DNA of 64,000 nucleotides from Paenibacillus bovis (GTDB lineage Bacteria; Bacillota; Bacilli; Bacillales; Bacillaceae_C). The notes under the pieces are model-generated. The model saw nothing but the letters and a program-made list of their open reading frames with translations, was not told the origin of the DNA and did no database searches. The position numbers and the translations under genes are program-made. Positions within the stretch are counted from its first letter, which is position 1, and the number at the start of each line of letters is the position of its first letter. Location: NCBI GenBank assembly GCA_007679095.1, contig VEFU01000021.1, positions 1 to 64,000 on the forward strand, written 5' to 3'. Positions 54,499 through 63,731 of the stretch are shown here, one piece after another.

Positions 54499-55692
54499 TT
54501 ACTGGCTACTACCAAGTCTCACTACATCACGAGCAATCATGATTTCTTCATCTGTCGGAATAACGATAACCTTAACTGGTGAATGAGGATAGTTAACAAA
54601 TACTTCTTCTCCTCTTATTTGATTCAAATTAGGATCCCAATATACTCCCATAAACTCTAAACCATGTAAAACTTTTGCGCGAATGGATGCACTGTTCTCA
54701 CCGATACCAGCAGTGAAGATAATGGCATCAACACCTGACATACGAGCAGCATAGGAACCTAGATATTTATGGATTCGGTCCGCGAAGATATCTAGTGCAA
54801 GCTCTGCACGATGATCGCCTTTATTTGCTTGTAACTCAATGTCACGTAAATCACTAGAAAATCCAGAAACACCTAATAAACCTGATTTCTTATTTAATAC
54901 TTCTAAAACTTCGTCTGCTGTTTTACCTGTTTTCTCCATTAAGAATGGGATTAAAGCAGGGTCAATATTTCCAGATCTTGTTCCCATAGTTACACCAGCA
55001 AGAGGTGTAAAGCCCATAGATGTATCAATTGATTTTCCGCCTTTAATCGCCGCAATACTCGCACCATTACCTAGATGACATGAGATTAAACGTAATTGTG
55101 ATAAAGGTCTTTCTAATAATTCTGCTGCTCTTTCTGATACATATTTATGAGAAGTACCATGGAAACCATACTTACGAATGCCATACTCTTTATAGTATTC
55201 ATAAGGAAGACTGTATAGATATGAGTTTTCAGGCATTGTTTGGTGAAATGCAGTATCGAATACCGCTACATGTGGTACATTAGGCAACGCTTTGTGAAAC
55301 TCTCTAATACCTGTAACATTGGCAGGATTATGCAATGGAGCAAGTTCAGATAGTTGATCAATTTGAGTTAGAATTTCACTGTTAATTAATACAGAATCGT
55401 TAAATAATTCTCCACCATGGACGACACGATGGCCCACACCTTGAATTTCATTTAAGTTTGCAATAACACCTAGTGATGTTAAGCGATCTAATAAAATAGA
55501 AACTGCTACTTCATGATTAGGAATATCTAAAACTTCTTTATGACGATCTGTACCAATATTCATTGAAAATACAGACTCATTTAAGCCAATTCGTTCAATT
55601 AAGCCTTTTGTAATAACTTTTTCCTCAGGCATTTCAAAGAGCTGAAATTTTAATGAAGAACTACCTGCGTTAACTGAGAAGATTTTTGCCAT
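54499..55692 (-). CDS. ackA: Acetate kinase
   Basis: The 397-aa enzyme converts acetyl phosphate and ADP to acetate and ATP in overflow metabolism. [16 protein letters not shown] (signature 1), [42 protein letters not shown] and the ATP site [14 protein letters not shown] are complete. AAAGGATG precedes the ATG. It follows ytxK by 30 bp. No clear cre site was found in that short gap, so any CcpA control would act further upstream or within ytxK. Confidence 0.97.
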   Translation of the reverse strand: MAKIFSVNAGSSSLKFQLFEMPEEKVITKGLIERIGLNESVFSMNIGTDRHKEVLDIPNHEVAVSILLDRLTSLGVIANLNEIQGVGHRVVHGGELFNDSVLINSEILTQIDQLSELAPLHNPANVTGIREFHKALPNVPHVAVFDTAFHQTMPENSYLYSLPYEYYKEYGIRKYGFHGTSHKYVSERAAELLERPLSQLRLISCHLGNGASIAAIKGGKSIDTSMGFTPLAGVTMGTRSGNIDPALIPFLMEKTGKTADEVLEVLNKKSGLLGVSGFSSDLRDIELQANKGDHRAELALDIFADRIHKYLGSYAARMSGVDAIIFTAGIGENSASIRAKVLHGLEFMGVYWDPNLNQIRGEEVFVNYPHSPVKVIVIPTDEEIMIARDVVRLGSSQ

Positions 55693-55722
55693 TTCATTAT
55701 CATCCTTTAATTCATTAATGTT

Positions 55723-56712
55723 TTACTTATTCTCCATAAACCATTTCTCAATGCCAGCCATCATTTTATCCATTGCTACTTTATTCGTAAGTTTTGGTAC
55801 GGAAGCAAGTAAAACTTCTTTTGGTGGCTCAAGTCCTGGTTTTTGCTTTTGAAGAATAAGGATACTCTTAGCTGCATTTTGATTTTTAAATATGGTAAGT
55901 GGTAATTGCAATATACCTTGAATGTACACAGTATCTTTCAAGTACTCATGCAATTTCGGAGCTTCTTCTGATTCAAAAAGTCCGTTTGGAATTAAGAAGA
56001 ATAAATATCCTCCTTCTTTCGAATGCTTAATGCTTTGCTCGATAAATAAATGATGGGCATAAGCATGTCCATTTGTGCGATGGAGTTTATATTTAGCTGC
56101 TTGTATATCATTTGGATAGTAACCAACTGGCAGATCAGCAACAACTAAATCAACTGGATCAATGAAGAGCGACTCAAGTGCGTCTTGGTGAAAAAATTCT
56201 GTTTGTTGTTGTAGGAGATTCGCACCAACATAAGCAAGTTTTATTAGTAGTTCATCTACCTCTACTCCAAATGCTTGAACATCCATTCTATCATTAAACG
56301 TATTAATAATAGTGGATAATAAATTACCTGTCCCTACTGCTGGATCCATGATAGTTAGACTACTTCTTTCACCTAAAAACTTACTTGTTAAATAACTAAT
56401 AATGATACCGATAGAATCAGGTGTCATTTGATGGTTTGCTTGTGTATGACCCTTCATACCTTTAAGAATTGCTAATTGGTAAGACTTGCGGATGTCCTCA
56501 TTAGAAAAAGACGACAAAGAGATATCTGCATACTTTCTTTGTAGTCTTTGCTTTGCAATATCATTTAATGAGTCCTGTTGAATCTTATCATGAAACAGAT
56601 TTTCTCCAGTTTCGATAAGTGCCTCCAAATATGTACATGATAATTCCTCTTGAAGTATAGAAGCAGTATCATCAAACATTTTAAATAGTATTTCCATCGG
56701 AGTAATTTTCAA
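55723..56712 (-). CDS. ytxK: YtxK, class I SAM-dependent methyltransferase
   Basis: The 329-aa protein has an N-terminal helical region (1-95) and a Rossmann methyltransferase domain like that of HsdM/N6-adenine enzymes. Motif I is MDPAVGTGNLLSTII (about 120). The position of the catalytic NPPY reads ADLPVGYYP, so the target may differ from DNA adenine. It corresponds to YtxK of B. subtilis, which also precedes ackA; its substrate is unknown. A TTG at 56712 with AGGAGG seven nt upstream is the start. Confidence 0.88.
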   Translation of the reverse strand: MKITPMEILFKMFDDTASILQEELSCTYLEALIETGENLFHDKIQQDSLNDIAKQRLQRKYADISLSSFSNEDIRKSYQLAILKGMKGHTQANHQMTPDSIGIIISYLTSKFLGERSSLTIMDPAVGTGNLLSTIINTFNDRMDVQAFGVEVDELLIKLAYVGANLLQQQTEFFHQDALESLFIDPVDLVVADLPVGYYPNDIQAAKYKLHRTNGHAYAHHLFIEQSIKHSKEGGYLFFLIPNGLFESEEAPKLHEYLKDTVYIQGILQLPLTIFKNQNAAKSILILQKQKPGLEPPKEVLLASVPKLTNKVAMDKMMAGIEKWFMENK

Positions 56713-56849
56713 TCCAAAACCTCCTATTTAACTTCTATATGTATAGTTTAGCTTGCTAACACAAAGCAAACAAGCAATATGTATGATTTTAAAAGTAGTT
56801 CTATTAATACGAAAGATTTGATAATACAGATATTTTAGCGCAAATAAAA

Positions 56850-56892
56850 AATGACTACCCAAAATGCCATACACTTTCATTGGGCAGCCATT
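56850..56892 (-). terminator. Terminator after tpx
   Basis: AATGGCTGCCCAATG pairs with CATTTTGGGTAGTCATT (two bulges) and TTTTTATTTG follows on the minus strand, ten nt past the tpx stop. Confidence 0.75.
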
Positions 56893-56902
56893 AATAATTT
56901 AC

Positions 56903-57400
56903 TTATTCAGCTTGTTTCGCTGCTGCTAATGCACCATCATATTCAGGATGGTTTGTTCCTTCACTTACATATTCTGCATAAACAACATTATCATTACTAT
57001 CAATAACAAATACACTACGTGCTAGCAGACGGAGTTCCTTCATGACAACACCATATGCTTCACCAAAAGATAGGTCGCGATGATCGGAGAAAATTTTAGC
57101 ATCATCAAAACCATTTGCCTGTGCCCATCGTGCTTGAGCAAATGGAAGGTCAGCCGAAATAGTTAAGACTTGAACATTACCAAGATTAGCAACTTCCTCA
57201 TTAAATCGCTTCGTTTGTAAAGCACAAACTCCAGTATCTACGGAAGGAACTACACTAATTAAACGAACCCCAGAATAGTCACTTAGTTTCACTTCTGATA
57301 AATCATTTGCGAGTACTGTGAAATCTGGTGCTTTGTCTCCTACTTTCACTTCATTACCAATTAACGTGATTGGATTGCCTTTAAATGTTACAGATGCCAT
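56903..57400 (-). CDS. tpx: Thiol peroxidase
   Basis: The 165-aa peroxiredoxin of the Tpx type reduces hydroperoxides with thioredoxin. The peroxidatic Cys lies in [16 protein letters not shown] (about residue 58); the partner Cys that many Tpx carry around residue 93 is replaced here, since [24 protein letters not shown] has none, so the disulphide partner is unclear. ATG 57400 follows AAGGAGG; the 13 extra residues of the longer frame are not family-like. It is monocistronic with its own terminator. Confidence 0.93.
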   Translation of the reverse strand: MASVTFKGNPITLIGNEVKVGDKAPDFTVLANDLSEVKLSDYSGVRLISVVPSVDTGVCALQTKRFNEEVANLGNVQVLTISADLPFAQARWAQANGFDDAKIFSDHRDLSFGEAYGVVMKELRLLARSVFVIDSNDNVVYAEYVSEGTNHPEYDGALAAAKQAE

Positions 57401-57479
57401 GAAACATTCCTCCTTAATTTTTAGGTATGTCTCTATCATTAATCAAAAATTTCCATCTTGCAAGTAGGAAGACTTACTA

Positions 57480-59147
57480 TTACATCACTTTATATAAATA
57501 AATCTTCCAAACAGAATCTTCATGATCAAATTCTTTCTCTAACTGGAGGTTATTTTCTGCAGCATTTAAAATTGGTACACTGGAAATAATATACTCTCCA
57601 CCCATTTTCTTTAACTGATCTGTATTTAAATTGAGATTTTCTACAACTTTGTCCGAGTCCTTTTTGTACTCATACTTCTTTCCTAACTCATCAACAAATA
57701 TATAAACTCTCCCACCCCAATAATCATAATAATTACGCAAGGTTTTATTCTTTTCTAATTCGGGTTCTATAATTTTCCGAAACTCATGTTTATACGTAAG
57801 TGGGTAAATATTCGCATACGTATCTAACGTGTAAAAACCATTATATTGTGCAATATCGGGATGGATTCCTATACTAACTACACGATAATCCTCTACAGGT
57901 TTTCCAATATACTCTTTTATCTCTGTAAATTGCTCTTCTGCAAAAAATTCCTTATAACTTGGTGCGTTATGATACACAACCTGCTCGTTGTATGGCACAA
58001 GAGCTAAAAACTGAAGCCCGAGACAAATAATAGCAATCCGCTTACCCCATTTACCCCAGCGCCACAACATTAGTAGCGATAATGCAAATAAGATATAAAC
58101 AAAAATGACACTGAAATAATGAAAACGGGAAAAGTTGAAGGTTGTAAGTAAATTTACTTTTTCCTTCAGCGGTGTCCACGCCTCCCACCACCAAAATGCG
58201 TACCAAACAGAAACTGCAAAATTAGCAATATGAATACCAATAAACAATTTTTCATTTTTCCATTGCTTCTTAACAATTACATAAATTAAGCAAAAAATCG
58301 CAAGTGGTAAAATGACCATTTCATGTACAGAACGATCCTGATTGTGCGCAAAAATATAATTTTTAAAGACTAACCGGATTGTACTTCCTAAGTCATTTCT
58401 CGAAGGATAGAATACATCACGGTTAGTTGGTTCATGCTCTACTAGCATAGAAGCAACTAGGCGATATTCGATTAACATATAGATTACAATCATATAAAGA
58501 ATGGAGAACAGGAATTTCAGGTTCCATTTCTTCTTTCTACATAAATCAATAAACCAGAAGATCCCAATTGCAGCTAGAAAATAAAAGAATCCAAATAGGA
58601 AGCTTGATATAAATGGTAAAACGGTAATAACTAGATAGTTCTTCCAAGATTTTTCACCATTACGGATATTTAAAAATGCCCATAACGCTAGTGGCATCCC
58701 TAATGTACTTAACATTGCTGATGGCCAATATGGTAGTAATGCAAACAATAATGCTACACCAATATAAATGATTGGCTTAGCATCTTTAATTACATATTTT
58801 TTAAGTAATAAATACATCCCTAAGAAAGCTAGAGCTCTTGTTATTAATTGACTCAACCCATAAGCAATCATTGGAGGGAACACCATAAATAATGCAACGA
58901 TTCCATAGAACTGAGAATAAAAGGCATTTCTCGTTAATTCGCCATTTATAATTTGAGGTATTGGTGCATCGCCTGGTGCAAATAATTGTCCACTTTCTTT
59001 TAACACTTTATACCACGCAATATTAGAATCTAGATTATCATGCACACGCATGTGAGCATCTTCACCTAAAATAAAATAAGGTGCCACCCAAACCCCTATA
59101 ATTATACTTGCTATCAATAGCAAATGTTTCTTTTTCAATCTATTCAT
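57480..59147 (-). CDS. DUF6044 multi-pass membrane protein (YkoS-like)
   Basis: The 555-aa protein has about ten to twelve membrane helices and extracytoplasmic segments, including a C-terminal region of about 130 residues. The N-terminus shows YFILGEDAHMRVHDNLDSN and a DAPIPQIINGELTRN loop; the later WWEAWTPLKEKVNLLTTFNFSRF is distinctive. I recognise the pattern of B. subtilis YkoS, thought to act on cell-surface sugars with glycosyltransferase YkoT. A GtrA-type gene and a GT2 glycosyltransferase lie upstream on the same strand, split from this gene by a repeat. Sugar transfer to a wall polymer is inference. Confidence 0.75.
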   Translation of the reverse strand: MNRLKKKHLLLIASIIIGVWVAPYFILGEDAHMRVHDNLDSNIAWYKVLKESGQLFAPGDAPIPQIINGELTRNAFYSQFYGIVALFMVFPPMIAYGLSQLITRALAFLGMYLLLKKYVIKDAKPIIYIGVALLFALLPYWPSAMLSTLGMPLALWAFLNIRNGEKSWKNYLVITVLPFISSFLFGFFYFLAAIGIFWFIDLCRKKKWNLKFLFSILYMIVIYMLIEYRLVASMLVEHEPTNRDVFYPSRNDLGSTIRLVFKNYIFAHNQDRSVHEMVILPLAIFCLIYVIVKKQWKNEKLFIGIHIANFAVSVWYAFWWWEAWTPLKEKVNLLTTFNFSRFHYFSVIFVYILFALSLLMLWRWGKWGKRIAIICLGLQFLALVPYNEQVVYHNAPSYKEFFAEEQFTEIKEYIGKPVEDYRVVSIGIHPDIAQYNGFYTLDTYANIYPLTYKHEFRKIIEPELEKNKTLRNYYDYWGGRVYIFVDELGKKYEYKKDSDKVVENLNLNTDQLKKMGGEYIISSVPILNAAENNLQLEKEFDHEDSVWKIYLYKVM

Positions 59148-59204
59148 TTCTTACTCCTATTCAATTTACTAAATAAAATATATTTGTTATATATCAAGAC
59201 TGTC

Positions 59205-59337
59205 ATTGGAGCGGAAGGCACGAGACCCTGAGGGATAAAGGGTCAAGGCCGCGAAAAGCGAGTACCTGGCAGGCTAATGACGCCACGTCTTGTAGCAACG
59301 CCTGCACTAGTACATCCTGTACGTCGGAGCGAAAATC
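59205..59337. repeat. Dispersed palindromic repeat, family B variant
   Basis: About 133 bp with GGAGCGGAAGGCACGAGACC at one end and GCGAAAAGCGAGTACCTGG inside, like copy 1 in reverse. The inner part, with ACGCCACGTCTTGTAGCAAC, is not seen in the other copies. It separates gtrA from the YkoS-like gene. Confidence 0.65.
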
Positions 59338-59340
59338 ACC

Positions 59341-59748
59341 CTACTTAACTACGCGAAACACAAAAAACTTCTGCCCAAAGTAATTAGTAATCGTATAAAA
59401 TCCGCTACCTACTAATATAGCAATCTCATCTATATATTTTGTTGATAGTAATTGTGTTTTATTTAATATCATTTCTGTTATTTCTAATCCAACTTTATAT
59501 GAGACAAAATAGCAAACTGCTATTACGATCACAAATTTCAACATGCTTGAAGCAGTTGGGGCATTGCTTTGAAATGTGAATTTTTTATTGAGAAAATAAC
59601 TTACAATTGCCCCTATCGCATTTCCGATAAATGTAGAAACCCAATAGTTTAAATGCAACACACTCAAACATGTATACATCACTGCTAGACCAACACAGGT
59701 ATTTAAAATACCAACAAGCAAAAACTTTACAAAAGAGTGCTTCAACAT
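59341..59748 (-). CDS. GtrA-like flippase family protein
   Basis: The 135-aa protein has four hydrophobic helices and the GtrA marks FVKFLLVGILNTCVGLAVMY, an FIGNAIGAIVSYFLNKKFTF loop and a final YFGQKFFVFR. GtrA proteins are thought to flip undecaprenyl-phosphate-linked sugars across the membrane. Its ATG overlaps the stop of the glycosyltransferase gene by one base (TAATG), so the two are coupled. This supports the sugar-modification reading of the cluster. Confidence 0.88.
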   Translation of the reverse strand: MLKHSFVKFLLVGILNTCVGLAVMYTCLSVLHLNYWVSTFIGNAIGAIVSYFLNKKFTFQSNAPTASSMLKFVIVIAVCYFVSYKVGLEITEMILNKTQLLSTKYIDEIAILVGSGFYTITNYFGQKFFVFRVVK

Positions 59749-60740
59749 TACTCAAATACCTTCTGTTTCATATATTGATCCACTTTGCTTTCATGGAATA
59801 AGCTTTCTTCCACAATATACCGTGGTCGTTGCTTTACCTCTTCATAGATTTTTCCAATATATTCACCAATAAGACCAATACTCATTAACAATAACCCACC
59901 AATAAACCAAATAGAAATCATTACCGATGCCCATCCACTTACAGTATCTGTAGCAAATTTTTGGTACAAAACATAAATAGCTGCTAGTAAACTGATAAAT
60001 GAAGCACTAAATCCTAAAACGGTAATCAATCTAATTGGCTTGATGCTAAAGGAAGTAATCCCATCAAATGCAAAAGATAGCATTTTCTTTAATGGGTATT
60101 TTGATTCCCCTGCCAATCTTTCTTTACGATCATAATATACTTTCGTTGATTTAAAACCTACTAAAGGTACAATTCCTCTTAAAAACAAATGTGTTTCTTT
60201 AAATTGCAGTAATGCTTCTAAGGCACGTTTACTTAGAAGTCGATAATCTGCGTGATTATTTACTAGTGGTAAACCTAACTTATCCATTAGTCGATAAAAC
60301 CCGAGTGCTGTAGATCGCTTAAACGCTGTATCTGTTTCCCTACTATCGCGAACGCCGTACACAACATCGTAGCCTTCTAAATACTTAATAACAAATTCCT
60401 TAATAACTTGTACATCATCTTGTAAATCAGCATCGATAGAAATGACACAATCAGAATATGTAACTGCATCTTCCAAACCTGCTAAAAGTGCTTTTTGATG
60501 ACCAAAATTTCGTGCTAACTTAATACCATGTACGGAATCATCTTGTAAATATGCTTGGGTAATTTTTTCCCAAGTTGAATCTTTACTTCCATCGTTGACA
60601 AATAAAAGCTTACTTGTATTTGAAACATATTTTTCATCAATTAGATCTCGTAGTATCTCTTTTAATTGTTTATATGTTTCTTCAAAAACTTCTTCCTCGT
60701 TATAACAAGGAACTACAATTGTTAAAATTGGTAGCTTCAT
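59748..60740 (-). CDS. GT2 glycosyltransferase with two C-terminal membrane helices
   Basis: The 330-aa protein belongs to the DPM1/GtrB-like GT2 group (CsbB, YkoT, YfhO-partner type). It has TIVVPCYNEEEVFEET, LFVNDGSKDSTWE, ISIDADLQDDVQVI (metal-binding DxD) and DYRLLSKRALEAL, then two membrane helices near residues 230-255 and 270-295. It would load a sugar on undecaprenyl phosphate for the adjacent GtrA flippase. ATG 60740 has GGGAGG nine nt upstream. A SigA-type promoter lies at 60775-60802. Confidence 0.88.
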   Translation of the reverse strand: MKLPILTIVVPCYNEEEVFEETYKQLKEILRDLIDEKYVSNTSKLLFVNDGSKDSTWEKITQAYLQDDSVHGIKLARNFGHQKALLAGLEDAVTYSDCVISIDADLQDDVQVIKEFVIKYLEGYDVVYGVRDSRETDTAFKRSTALGFYRLMDKLGLPLVNNHADYRLLSKRALEALLQFKETHLFLRGIVPLVGFKSTKVYYDRKERLAGESKYPLKKMLSFAFDGITSFSIKPIRLITVLGFSASFISLLAAIYVLYQKFATDTVSGWASVMISIWFIGGLLLMSIGLIGEYIGKIYEEVKQRPRYIVEESLFHESKVDQYMKQKVFE

Positions 60741-60774
60741 GTCGAAGTACCTCCCTTTCATTATTACCAATAAA

Positions 60775-60802
60775 AGTATATCGTTTTATTTAAAAAAGTA
60801 AA
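60775..60802 (-). promoter_or_regulatory. SigA promoter of glycosyltransferase gene
   Basis: TTTACT (60797-60802), 16 nt, TATACT (60775-60780) on the minus strand, 35 bp before the start codon. Confidence 0.6.
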
Positions 60803-60833
60803 TTGATTTTAAGTAAATTTAGCACGCACAAAA

Positions 60834-60861
60834 AAAACTCACCAATTTTCTGGCGAGTTTT
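60834..60861 (-). terminator. Terminator after ytfJ
   Basis: AAAACTCGCC pairs with GGTGAGTTTT (one wobble) around an 8-nt loop; more T follow on the minus strand, a few nt past the ytfJ stop. Confidence 0.85.
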
Positions 60862-60866
60862 TATAT

Positions 60867-61307
60867 TCAAATATCATAATCTAGATTTTCTTTTGGCGAA
60901 TGGTCTTCATCTTTCTTCTTAGCTTCCTGTTTCTTTCCTTGTTTTTTCGTCATTTCTTGAATCTTTTCTATTGCATTAGGTGCGAGGTCAATCAGTTTTT
61001 CAACAAGATGTGTATTTTGTTCTAAGTGAAGCATGTTAACACCATGTTTATTTACTACTAAAAAAGCAATTGGAGTGATAGAAACACCCCCACCACTTCC
61101 TCCACCGAATGGTAATTCATCACTAGAGCTGCTACCTGAAAATTCACTACCACCCATCGCGAACCCGAACCCCACTTTAGAGACTGTTAATATTACACCG
61201 CCGTCTGGAGTCTCCACTGGTTCACCAATAATCGTATTTACATCAATCATTTCTTTTAGATTTTCCATTGCTGTTGTCATAAGTCCTTGAATGGGATGAT
61301 CAGCCAT
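60867..61307 (-). CDS. gerW: Spore germination protein GerW (YtfJ)
   Basis: The 146-aa protein matches YtfJ/GerW: MADHPIQGLMTTAMENLKEMIDVNTIIGEPVETPDG, a Gly/Ser-rich central loop (GGSEFSGSSSS then FGGGSGGGVSITPIAFLVV) and a charged tail. In B. subtilis it is a forespore protein required for L-alanine-triggered germination. It lies directly after ytfI (adjacent codons), so they share one transcript. It lacks any signal peptide. Confidence 0.93.
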   Translation of the reverse strand: MADHPIQGLMTTAMENLKEMIDVNTIIGEPVETPDGGVILTVSKVGFGFAMGGSEFSGSSSSDELPFGGGSGGGVSITPIAFLVVNKHGVNMLHLEQNTHLVEKLIDLAPNAIEKIQEMTKKQGKKQEAKKKDEDHSPKENLDYDI

Positions 61308-61937
61308 TTAAAATCCTCCTACCTGTTGTTTGATATGATCGTATTTACCTGTATCCATTTCATTTCGATATTTTTTCCATGTTTTTAAAACTTTATATCC
61401 TGTCCATATAGCATTTCCCGCTTTCAATTTAAGCATACACTTTATATATGTTTGAGCAGAAAAACCTTGAAAATCAGGAATTACTTTAATTTCAGGAGAT
61501 CTTTTAAAGTTTAGTTTGGATTGTAAAAAAGCGATAATTGTACCTTTTATAGACCAGACTGTTCCTGCACCAATAGCAGAAGATGCTGCATCGCCAAGTC
61601 CAATTTGACTACTCCATTCTAATATGTAAATTTTTATTTTTTTAATGAACATTACAATATCTTTATATAATACTTTTAGGACCGGAAAGATTGTATCCAA
61701 AGATGCCGTGCTATCTTCTTCTACAAAATCTTGCTCCCTTTCATTCAGCTTTGATACAAATTCCGATAGCTGAAACTCTCTCTTAATTCGAACTAATCCA
61801 TATAGTGTTATTATCTTTAAAGAAATTGTATTTTGTGGGGTATGAATTTTAATAATGAATTCGAACTTAATATTCATTATCAAGATAAGTAGAGTAAAAG
61901 CGATAATGCATAAAACTATCATGAGAAAAATATACAT
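61308..61937 (-). CDS. ytfI: DUF2953 protein YtfI
   Basis: The 209-aa protein has one N-terminal membrane helix (residues 2-20) and a DUF2953-type domain with SLKIITLYGLVRIKREFQL, WSSQIGLGDAASSAIGAGTVWSIKG and IKVIPDFQGFSAQTYIKC. Function is unknown; in B. subtilis it is transcribed with ytfJ in the forespore. ATG 61937 has GGAGGG at good spacing; the longer frame starts inside the upstream hairpin. A SigF/SigG-like promoter may lie in the short gap to yteJ. Confidence 0.85.
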   Translation of the reverse strand: MYIFLMIVLCIIAFTLLILIMNIKFEFIIKIHTPQNTISLKIITLYGLVRIKREFQLSEFVSKLNEREQDFVEEDSTASLDTIFPVLKVLYKDIVMFIKKIKIYILEWSSQIGLGDAASSAIGAGTVWSIKGTIIAFLQSKLNFKRSPEIKVIPDFQGFSAQTYIKCMLKLKAGNAIWTGYKVLKTWKKYRNEMDTGKYDHIKQQVGGF

Positions 61938-61956
61938 ACAATCCCTCCGGGGAGAT

Positions 61957-61984
61957 AGTATTACCAATTAAAAAGAAAATAAAC
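61957..61984 (-). promoter_or_regulatory. Possible forespore (SigF-like) promoter of ytfI
   Basis: GTTTA (61980-61984), 14 nt, GGTAATACT (61957-61965) on the minus strand fit the loose SigF/SigG pattern GYATA...GGNNANANT. The -35 has a mismatch, and part of it lies in the yteJ terminator. Confidence 0.4.
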
Positions 61985-62006
61985 CTGTCTAAGAATAGAC
62001 AGGTTT
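61981..62006 (-). terminator. Terminator after yteJ
   Basis: AAACCTGTCTA pairs perfectly over 11 bp with TAGACAGGTTT around TTCT; ATTTTC follows on the minus strand. The stem overlaps the last codons of yteJ. Confidence 0.85.
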
Positions 62007-62582
62007 AACTAATTTTGTTTTCTCATGTATAACTGTTGTATCTGAAAAAATATCGTGCAATCCTTGTTTTTTAGGTGTGAACGCAACCACTGCATAAAGA
62101 AATTGGAATGTGGCTGAAATATACCGTCCTATCCCTTCACGAAAAATAATGGTTCCCCACGTTAACTTATCACCCTCTATAGGGATTACTTTTAGTCCAA
62201 AGACCATTTTTCCAAGTGTTTGACCAAAGAATTTTGTTAAAAGAATAAAATATAAATAAAACACAATTCCAGTCGCAACTCCATATGGAGTAATAAATCC
62301 AGATTCAGATAATGATACTCCCAATCCTCTAAATATAGGTTTTATAAGAATACCATTTAAAGCAAAAATTACGATACCATCAAGTAGGTATGCCCAAAAT
62401 CTCATCCAGAATCCAGCATAATGGTGGGTATATTGGATTGGGGATGGAGCTGGTTCTGGAATTAGTTGTTCTTGAGAAGCTTGCTCTTGAGGAGCTTGTT
62501 CTTGAGGAACATGCTCTTGAGAATCTAGTTCTTGTGAATCTTCATTCTTTAACTCACTATTATTTTGTTCATTCTCTGTCAC
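61989..62582 (-). CDS. yteJ: RDD family membrane protein (YteJ)
   Basis: The 197-aa protein has a low-complexity Gln/Glu/Pro N-terminal tail (residues 1-48) and an RDD domain with three membrane helices. GFWMRFWAYLLDG carries the R and D, and GQTLGKMVFGLKVI is the second family motif. YteJ follows sppA in B. subtilis and is tied to SppA regulation and lantibiotic resistance. Here it starts 14 nt after sppA and ends in its own terminator. GTG 62582 has GGGGGGAG upstream. The repeat-encoded tail is unusual for the family. Confidence 0.85.
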   Translation of the reverse strand: MTENEQNNSELKNEDSQELDSQEHVPQEQAPQEQASQEQLIPEPAPSPIQYTHHYAGFWMRFWAYLLDGIVIFALNGILIKPIFRGLGVSLSESGFITPYGVATGIVFYLYFILLTKFFGQTLGKMVFGLKVIPIEGDKLTWGTIIFREGIGRYISATFQFLYAVVAFTPKKQGLHDIFSDTTVIHEKTKLVKPVYS

Positions 62583-62596
62583 ATTTCTCCCCCCAA

Positions 62597-63598
62597 TTAT
62601 TTAGAATATAAATACATAAGTCTCGGTGCATTAGGTTGGGAAAGTTTCTCTACTAATCCCGTCATCTCTGCTGTTTTCCCACCAACTTTTTGTGCCATTA
62701 CAGCAAATAATGATCCAAACCCTGTATTTGTTGCATAACGAACAACTTGTGCTCTTTCCAAGTTATAATCGGTCTTTATTTGTTCAATGACATCTTCTTG
62801 ATAACCAAACTCATCTATCAAACCAACTTCCTTCGCTTGTCTTCCATCATAAATTCTACCATCTGCAAGCTCACGTACTGTTGATTCCGACATTCCTCTA
62901 CCTTCCACAATTATGCGAATGAATTCGTTATATGAATTCTCTAGCATCGACTGAAGGATTTCTTTTTCTTCCTCTGTCATTTCTCTGTATTGACTCATGA
63001 TATCTTTATATGGACCGCTTTTAATTGTTGTAAAGTCAACACCCAATTTATCTGCTAATCCTTCAATATTAATCCCTTGCATGATTACACCTATGGACCC
63101 TGTTAATGTTTCAGGGCTTGCAAAAATTTTATCAGCAGGTGCTGCGATATAATACCCACCAGAAGCTGCCATTGAACCCATGGAGACGTAAATTGGCTTC
63201 TCTGTTTCTTCCTTTATCTCCATCAATTTGTCATAAATCTCTGCAGATTCATTCGTTCCTCCCCCTGGTGTATTCACTCTTAATACAATCGCTTTGACAT
63301 TTTTGTCATCTTTTACATGATTTAATTGTTTCATAAAATCACGATGCATATAACCACCAGTAGCAAAAAGAGAAGTAGCATCTCCTGTATCTTGTATTAC
63401 TCCATCTACTTCTAATAAGGCAATTTTACTTGTAGAGCTACCAGTCTCGACTATTTCTTCTACAATTTCGCCTGTCAGGCCACTTTCAAATGCCTTTGAA
63501 AAGTCACTAAATAAAATGCTGCTCGCAAAATTTACAATCATGGAAATAAAAAATACACCAGCTGCAATTCCAAGTGCAGCCCAACGCTTGCCATTCAT
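62597..63598 (-). CDS. sppA: Signal peptide peptidase SppA
   Basis: The 333-aa membrane peptidase has one N-terminal helix (about residues 7-28) and an S49 domain. The catalytic Ser lies in SMGSMAASGGYYIAAPADKIFA and the catalytic Lys in DFTTIKSGPYKDIMSQ; GSIGVIMQG lies between. It degrades cleaved signal peptides and other membrane fragments and is SigW-controlled in B. subtilis. ATG 63598 has AAAGGAGG; the 23 extra codons of the longer frame cross the promoter. It leads sppA-yteJ. Confidence 0.95.
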   Translation of the reverse strand: MNGKRWAALGIAAGVFFISMIVNFASSILFSDFSKAFESGLTGEIVEEIVETGSSTSKIALLEVDGVIQDTGDATSLFATGGYMHRDFMKQLNHVKDDKNVKAIVLRVNTPGGGTNESAEIYDKLMEIKEETEKPIYVSMGSMAASGGYYIAAPADKIFASPETLTGSIGVIMQGINIEGLADKLGVDFTTIKSGPYKDIMSQYREMTEEEKEILQSMLENSYNEFIRIIVEGRGMSESTVRELADGRIYDGRQAKEVGLIDEFGYQEDVIEQIKTDYNLERAQVVRYATNTGFGSLFAVMAQKVGGKTAEMTGLVEKLSQPNAPRLMYLYSK

Positions 63599-63633
63599 GT
63601 AATTCCTCCTTTTTGTCAACTCTAATACTGTAA

Positions 63634-63660
63634 TACGGCACAATCTTTCAAAAAGTTTCA
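63634..63660 (-). promoter_or_regulatory. SigW-type promoter of sppA-yteJ
   Basis: TGAAAC (63655-63660), 17 nt, CGTATT (63632-63637) on the minus strand. Both boxes fit SigW; the spacer is one base longer than usual. SppA is a SigW-regulon gene in B. subtilis. Confidence 0.65.
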
Positions 63661-63731
63661 CTAACATGATACACTAAAAAGGTAAATAACATTGTACCAA
63701 AACTATAGCATCATTTAGAGGAGGATTCACA

